NCBI GenBank assembly: GCA_029932445.1
Contig: JAOZQB010000117.1
Coordinates: 1-9,360, forward strand
DNA from: Bacteroidales bacterium
Lineage (GTDB): Bacteria; Bacteroidota; Bacteroidia; Bacteroidales; JAADGE01
DNA: 9,360 nt
Direction of reading: 5' to 3'
In this document: positions 6,716 through 9,360 of the stretch, in pieces
Layout of the letters: every line of letters begins with the position of its first letter
Numbering within the stretch: position 1 is the stretch's first letter
The notes under the pieces: model-generated
Told to the model about the DNA's origin: nothing
Seen by the model: only the letters and a program-made list of their open reading frames with translations
The model's database searches: none
Made by a program: the position numbers and the translations under genes

Positions 6716-6731
6716 AACAGTTATTTCTGTT
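6716..6731. promoter_or_regulatory. Short inverted repeat AACAG-N6-CTGTT near the -33 region of the cytochrome operon
   Basis: AACAG (6716-6720) and CTGTT (6727-6731) are perfect 5-bp inverted arms with a 6-bp spacer. They end about 21 bp before the TAnnTTTG element at 6753, so they overlap the expected -33 region. A 5-bp repeat can arise by chance, so this is a weak operator candidate. Confidence 0.25.
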
Positions 6732-6760
6732 AACTTCAAAACGATATATTACTACTTTTG
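6729..6760 (+). promoter_or_regulatory. Candidate Bacteroidota-type promoter for the octaheme cytochrome operon
   Basis: TACTTTTG at 6753-6760 matches the -7 consensus TAnnTTTG exactly. No clean TTG is present at the expected -33 spacing; the nearest sequence is CTGTT at 6727-6731. Transcription would begin near 6766, giving a leader of about 25 nt before the ATG at 6792. The leader is AT-only apart from two C residues, with no Shine-Dalgarno site, which is usual in this phylum. Confidence 0.45.
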
Positions 6761-6791
6761 TTCGAAATTTAACTTATAAATATATTCACAT

Positions 6792-8537
6792 ATGAAGCAT
6801 TTTAAATCTAAAAATGATTTTTTTAAATTATTGGCAACCTTTACCTTTATTATGTTGCCTTGGTTGTTTGCCTTATTATATAATGTATATTACAAAAAAG
6901 ACAATTCTCAGGCGAAGATAATTGTCCAAAATTACACAACAGATACAATATCCGGTGCAGACCACAGTAAATTTCTTGAATTACAAAAAGATTTTAAAAG
7001 CCCTCAGGAAGTTACGGAAGCATGTCTTTCCTGTCATAATAACCGAGGGGAAGAATTTATGCATACCGAACATTTTCAATGGCTGAAAAAAGACAGTATT
7101 CCCGGAAGAGGTATTTTTGAAATGGGTAAAAAAAACATTCTGAACAATTTTTGTATCGGTGTTAATTCAAACGAACAATTATGTTCAATGTGTCATGCAG
7201 GTTACGGATACGGAAATAAAGATTTTGATTTCACTAACAAAAAGAATGAAGATTGCTTAGTTTGCCATGATAATACCGGAACTTATAAGAAATCAAATCC
7301 TTGCAAAGGTCCGAATTTACCCGGTGCCGGAAATCCTTCTCCGAAAGTTAATTTATCGGCAGTTGCACAACATGTCGGTTTTCCGAAACGAAATAATTGT
7401 ATTTCTTGTCACGGTGTAGGCGGCGGCGGAAACAATGTAAAACACGGAGATTTAGAAATGGTATTAAATAAATGCACACGAGATATTGATGTGCATATGG
7501 CTTCTGCCGATACATCAAAAGATGTAAAAGATAATAATATGAGCTGTCAAGAATGCCATAAAACATCCGGTCATAATATCAAAGGTTCTTTGGCAATGGT
7601 TTCATCATCTCCGAAAAACGGTGCTTCGTGTACTGATTGTCATTCAGAAAAACCTCACACCGATAAATTATTAAATAGCCACTTCCGACAAGTTGCCTGT
7701 CAAACTTGCCATATTCCGACTTATGCAAAAGTAAATCCGACAAAAATATATTGGGATTGGTCATCGGCAGGAAAAATAAAAGACGGTAAACCGCTTCATT
7801 ATGAAAAAGAAATCAATGCAAATGATACAATTTGTACATCAGGAGATTATATTTTAGCAAAAGATTTACCGAATTTAAAATCAAGAGATAATTTCGACAA
7901 TGTAAAATTGGAATACGATGCAAAACACGGAACAGCTGTTTTAGCAAATAATTTAAAACCCGAATATATTTGGTCAAACGGCTATTATAATCATCAATTT
8001 ATTTCGGATAAAATTAATGACACCATTCATCCTTTATCTCTGAACAAACCTTTCGGATCGTATGCTGACAATCTGAATCCTTCGGATCCGAATCATCCTT
8101 CTAAAATTATTCCCGTAAAAATAATGAGAGGTAAGCAAATTTATGATAAAGGAAACATGAATTTAATTCAACCGAAATTAGCCGGAAAAATTAAAGGAAC
8201 AGGTTCTTATTGGGTTGATTTTGATTGGAAAGCATCAGCAACCGAGGGCATGAAATATTTGAATCTGCCTTACAGCGGAAAATATTCATTTACAGAAACT
8301 GAAAGTATTTGGCCGATAAATCATATGGTTTCACCGAAAGAAAAAAGTTTAAGTTGTACCGAATGCCATTCGCACAACAGCAGATTAGCCGGACTTACAG
8401 ATTTTTATTTACCCGGAAGAGATCGATCAAAAATCGTTGATGACGGCGGTATTATTTTGATTATTTTGGCTTTCATAGCTATTCTTATACATACAACTAT
8501 CCGTATCTTAAGCAAAAAGAAAATAAAACATTCATAA
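6792..8537 (+). CDS. Octaheme c-type cytochrome, tetrathionate reductase (OTR) family, with a membrane helix at each end
   Basis: This 581-residue protein has eight CxxCH haem sites starting at C78, C131, C155, C203, C252, C280, C303 and C522. The gap of about 215 residues before the last site and the stretch NFCIGVNSNEQLCSMCH...CLVCHDNTGTYKK are typical of OTR-family cytochromes, whose Shewanella member reduces tetrathionate, nitrite and hydroxylamine in vitro. In that family one haem has a lysine as axial ligand; K166 or K167 in TGTYKK is the likely candidate here (recalled, not verified). An N-terminal helix (about 12-32) and a C-terminal helix (about 553-571, followed by lysines) would tether the haem domain outside the cytoplasmic membrane. 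Four extra cysteines (C121, C171, C228, C348) are not in haem motifs. The gene heads a rightward unit with the cytochrome b gene 29 bp downstream. The in vivo substrate is unproven. Confidence 0.92.
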   Translation: MKHFKSKNDFFKLLATFTFIMLPWLFALLYNVYYKKDNSQAKIIVQNYTTDTISGADHSKFLELQKDFKSPQEVTEACLSCHNNRGEEFMHTEHFQWLKKDSIPGRGIFEMGKKNILNNFCIGVNSNEQLCSMCHAGYGYGNKDFDFTNKKNEDCLVCHDNTGTYKKSNPCKGPNLPGAGNPSPKVNLSAVAQHVGFPKRNNCISCHGVGGGGNNVKHGDLEMVLNKCTRDIDVHMASADTSKDVKDNNMSCQECHKTSGHNIKGSLAMVSSSPKNGASCTDCHSEKPHTDKLLNSHFRQVACQTCHIPTYAKVNPTKIYWDWSSAGKIKDGKPLHYEKEINANDTICTSGDYILAKDLPNLKSRDNFDNVKLEYDAKHGTAVLANNLKPEYIWSNGYYNHQFISDKINDTIHPLSLNKPFGSYADNLNPSDPNHPSKIIPVKIMRGKQIYDKGNMNLIQPKLAGKIKGTGSYWVDFDWKASATEGMKYLNLPYSGKYSFTETESIWPINHMVSPKEKSLSCTECHSHNSRLAGLTDFYLPGRDRSKIVDDGGIILIILAFIAILIHTTIRILSKKKIKHS

Positions 8538-8566
8538 ATTGATTTATTATTTTAAATAAAATTATC

Positions 8567-9360
8567 GTGAAAAAACAAACATATATTTACAAAAGTTTTG
8601 AAAGATTTTGGCATTGGTCACAAGCATTATTGATTTTTTTCTTAATGTTGACCGGTTTTGAAATACACAGTTCATATAAACTTATGGGATTTCAAAATGC
8701 CGTTAAATGGCACAATATGGCTGCATGGGCATTTCTGGTCTTAATTATATTTGCAATTTTTTGGCATTTCGTTACCGGTGAATGGAAACAATATATTCCG
8801 ACTTCAAAATTTGTCAAAGAACAATTCAGTTATTATATATCAGGCATTTTTAAAGGTGCTCCTCACCCGACAAAAAAAACCAGATACAATAAATTAAACC
8901 CGTTACAACGATTAATTTATCTGGGTCTGAAATTATTGGTTATCCCCGTTCAAGTTCTTACCGGATTTTTATACATGTATTATATATATCCGAATAATCC
9001 GATTCATGAGCCGAGTATGGGGACAATTGCAATAATTCATACCGTCGGAGCATTTGTTTTAATTATGTTTGTAATAGCTCACGTTTATTTGACAACAACC
9101 GGAGATAAAGTTTTTACAAGTATAAAAGCCATGCTTACCGGATGGGAAGTTGTTGATATTGATGAAAAAGAAGAACATATCAAACATATGCAAAATGCTG
9201 TTGACAAGAGTGTTGCGGGCTATTACAGATTAGACAAAAAGGGAATATTTGTTGATGTCAATAAAGCATGGCTTAAAATGTTCGGTTACAATAATCCTGA
9301 AGAAGTTCTCGGAAAACATTATTCAATTGCACGGGAAGAAAAATATATGAAACGCCTTGA
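8567..9360 (+). CDS. Cytochrome b561-like membrane protein fused to a PAS domain (incomplete at window edge)
   Basis: The frame opens at a GTG (8567) with an in-frame stop at 8540 and runs off the window after 264 codons. The start fits the family: residues 8-34 read YKSFERFWHWSQ followed by a helix ending in LTGFEI. Four membrane helices (about 17-35, 52-70, 118-140, 155-177) and histidines H16, H49, H67, H158 and H172 fit the two-haem-b subunits of thiosulfate reductase, Ni-Fe hydrogenase and formate dehydrogenase. After a charged linker (about 197-212) a PAS domain begins (GYYRLDKKGIFVDVNKAW, then MFGYNNPEEVLGKHY) and is cut by the edge. It would sit in the cytoplasm. The cytochrome part probably passes electrons from quinol to the octaheme protein; the PAS part suggests sensing. 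Any kinase, cyclase or other output domain lies beyond the window. Confidence 0.88.
   Translation, partial: MKKQTYIYKSFERFWHWSQALLIFFLMLTGFEIHSSYKLMGFQNAVKWHNMAAWAFLVLIIFAIFWHFVTGEWKQYIPTSKFVKEQFSYYISGIFKGAPHPTKKTRYNKLNPLQRLIYLGLKLLVIPVQVLTGFLYMYYIYPNNPIHEPSMGTIAIIHTVGAFVLIMFVIAHVYLTTTGDKVFTSIKAMLTGWEVVDIDEKEEHIKHMQNAVDKSVAGYYRLDKKGIFVDVNKAWLKMFGYNNPEEVLGKHYSIAREEKYMKRL

Noticed and set aside
6624..6779. A 51-codon open frame in the divergent region starting MFKKILHFYFVG, in the same frame as the octaheme cytochrome.
   Set aside because: It overlaps the rightward promoter candidate, ends in a stop before the cytochrome ATG, becomes low-complexity (Y/F/V/K rich) and resembles no family I know. 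It is most likely chance in AT-rich DNA.

Overview
The window looks like a piece of a Bacteroidota chromosome, probably an anaerobic or facultative member. The reasons are strong A+T richness, AT-only sequence rather than Shine-Dalgarno sites before the starts, and TAnnTTTG-type promoter candidates of the Bacteroidota kind. Species cannot be named from the sequence alone. The region is a sulfur-oxyanion/polysulfur respiration locus made of two divergent transcription units around a 274-bp control region (about 6518-6791).

Leftward unit (transcribed from about 6556 down to 73): a Tat-exported molybdopterin oxidoreductase of the polysulfide/thiosulfate reductase type (4247-6517), its four-cluster ferredoxin subunit (3666-4199), its NrfD/PsrC membrane subunit (2579-3589), two half-size YeeE/YedE sulfur-transport proteins (2023-2559 and 1407-1994), and two duplicated membrane-anchored rhodanese-like proteins (736-1389 and 73-717). 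Both rhodaneses have lost the catalytic cysteine and both end in the same charged tail, ...KKEEEGGC. In one of them this terminal residue is the only cysteine. The unit is followed by a short array of 16-bp tandem repeats (12-75).

Rightward unit (from about 6766): an octaheme c-type cytochrome of the tetrathionate reductase (OTR) family with a membrane helix at each end (6792-8537), then a membrane cytochrome b that runs directly into a PAS domain (8567 to the window edge, incomplete).

Working model (inference): the OTR-like cytochrome, fed by the cytochrome b, could reduce tetrathionate or another small sulfur or nitrogen oxyanion outside the cytoplasmic membrane. The PsrABC/PhsABC-like complex could reduce the resulting thiosulfate or polysulfide with quinol. 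The YeeE/YedE pair and the rhodanese-like proteins would bind, relay or import the released sulfur. The most unusual parts are the two catalytic-Cys-less rhodaneses with C-terminal GGC arms, which resemble a sulfur-carrier arm such as that of SoxY, and the cytochrome b-PAS fusion, which could couple electron flow to signalling. The control region holds a perfect 7+7 inverted repeat and a Crp/Fnr-like palindrome, so shared redox control of the divergent units is plausible.
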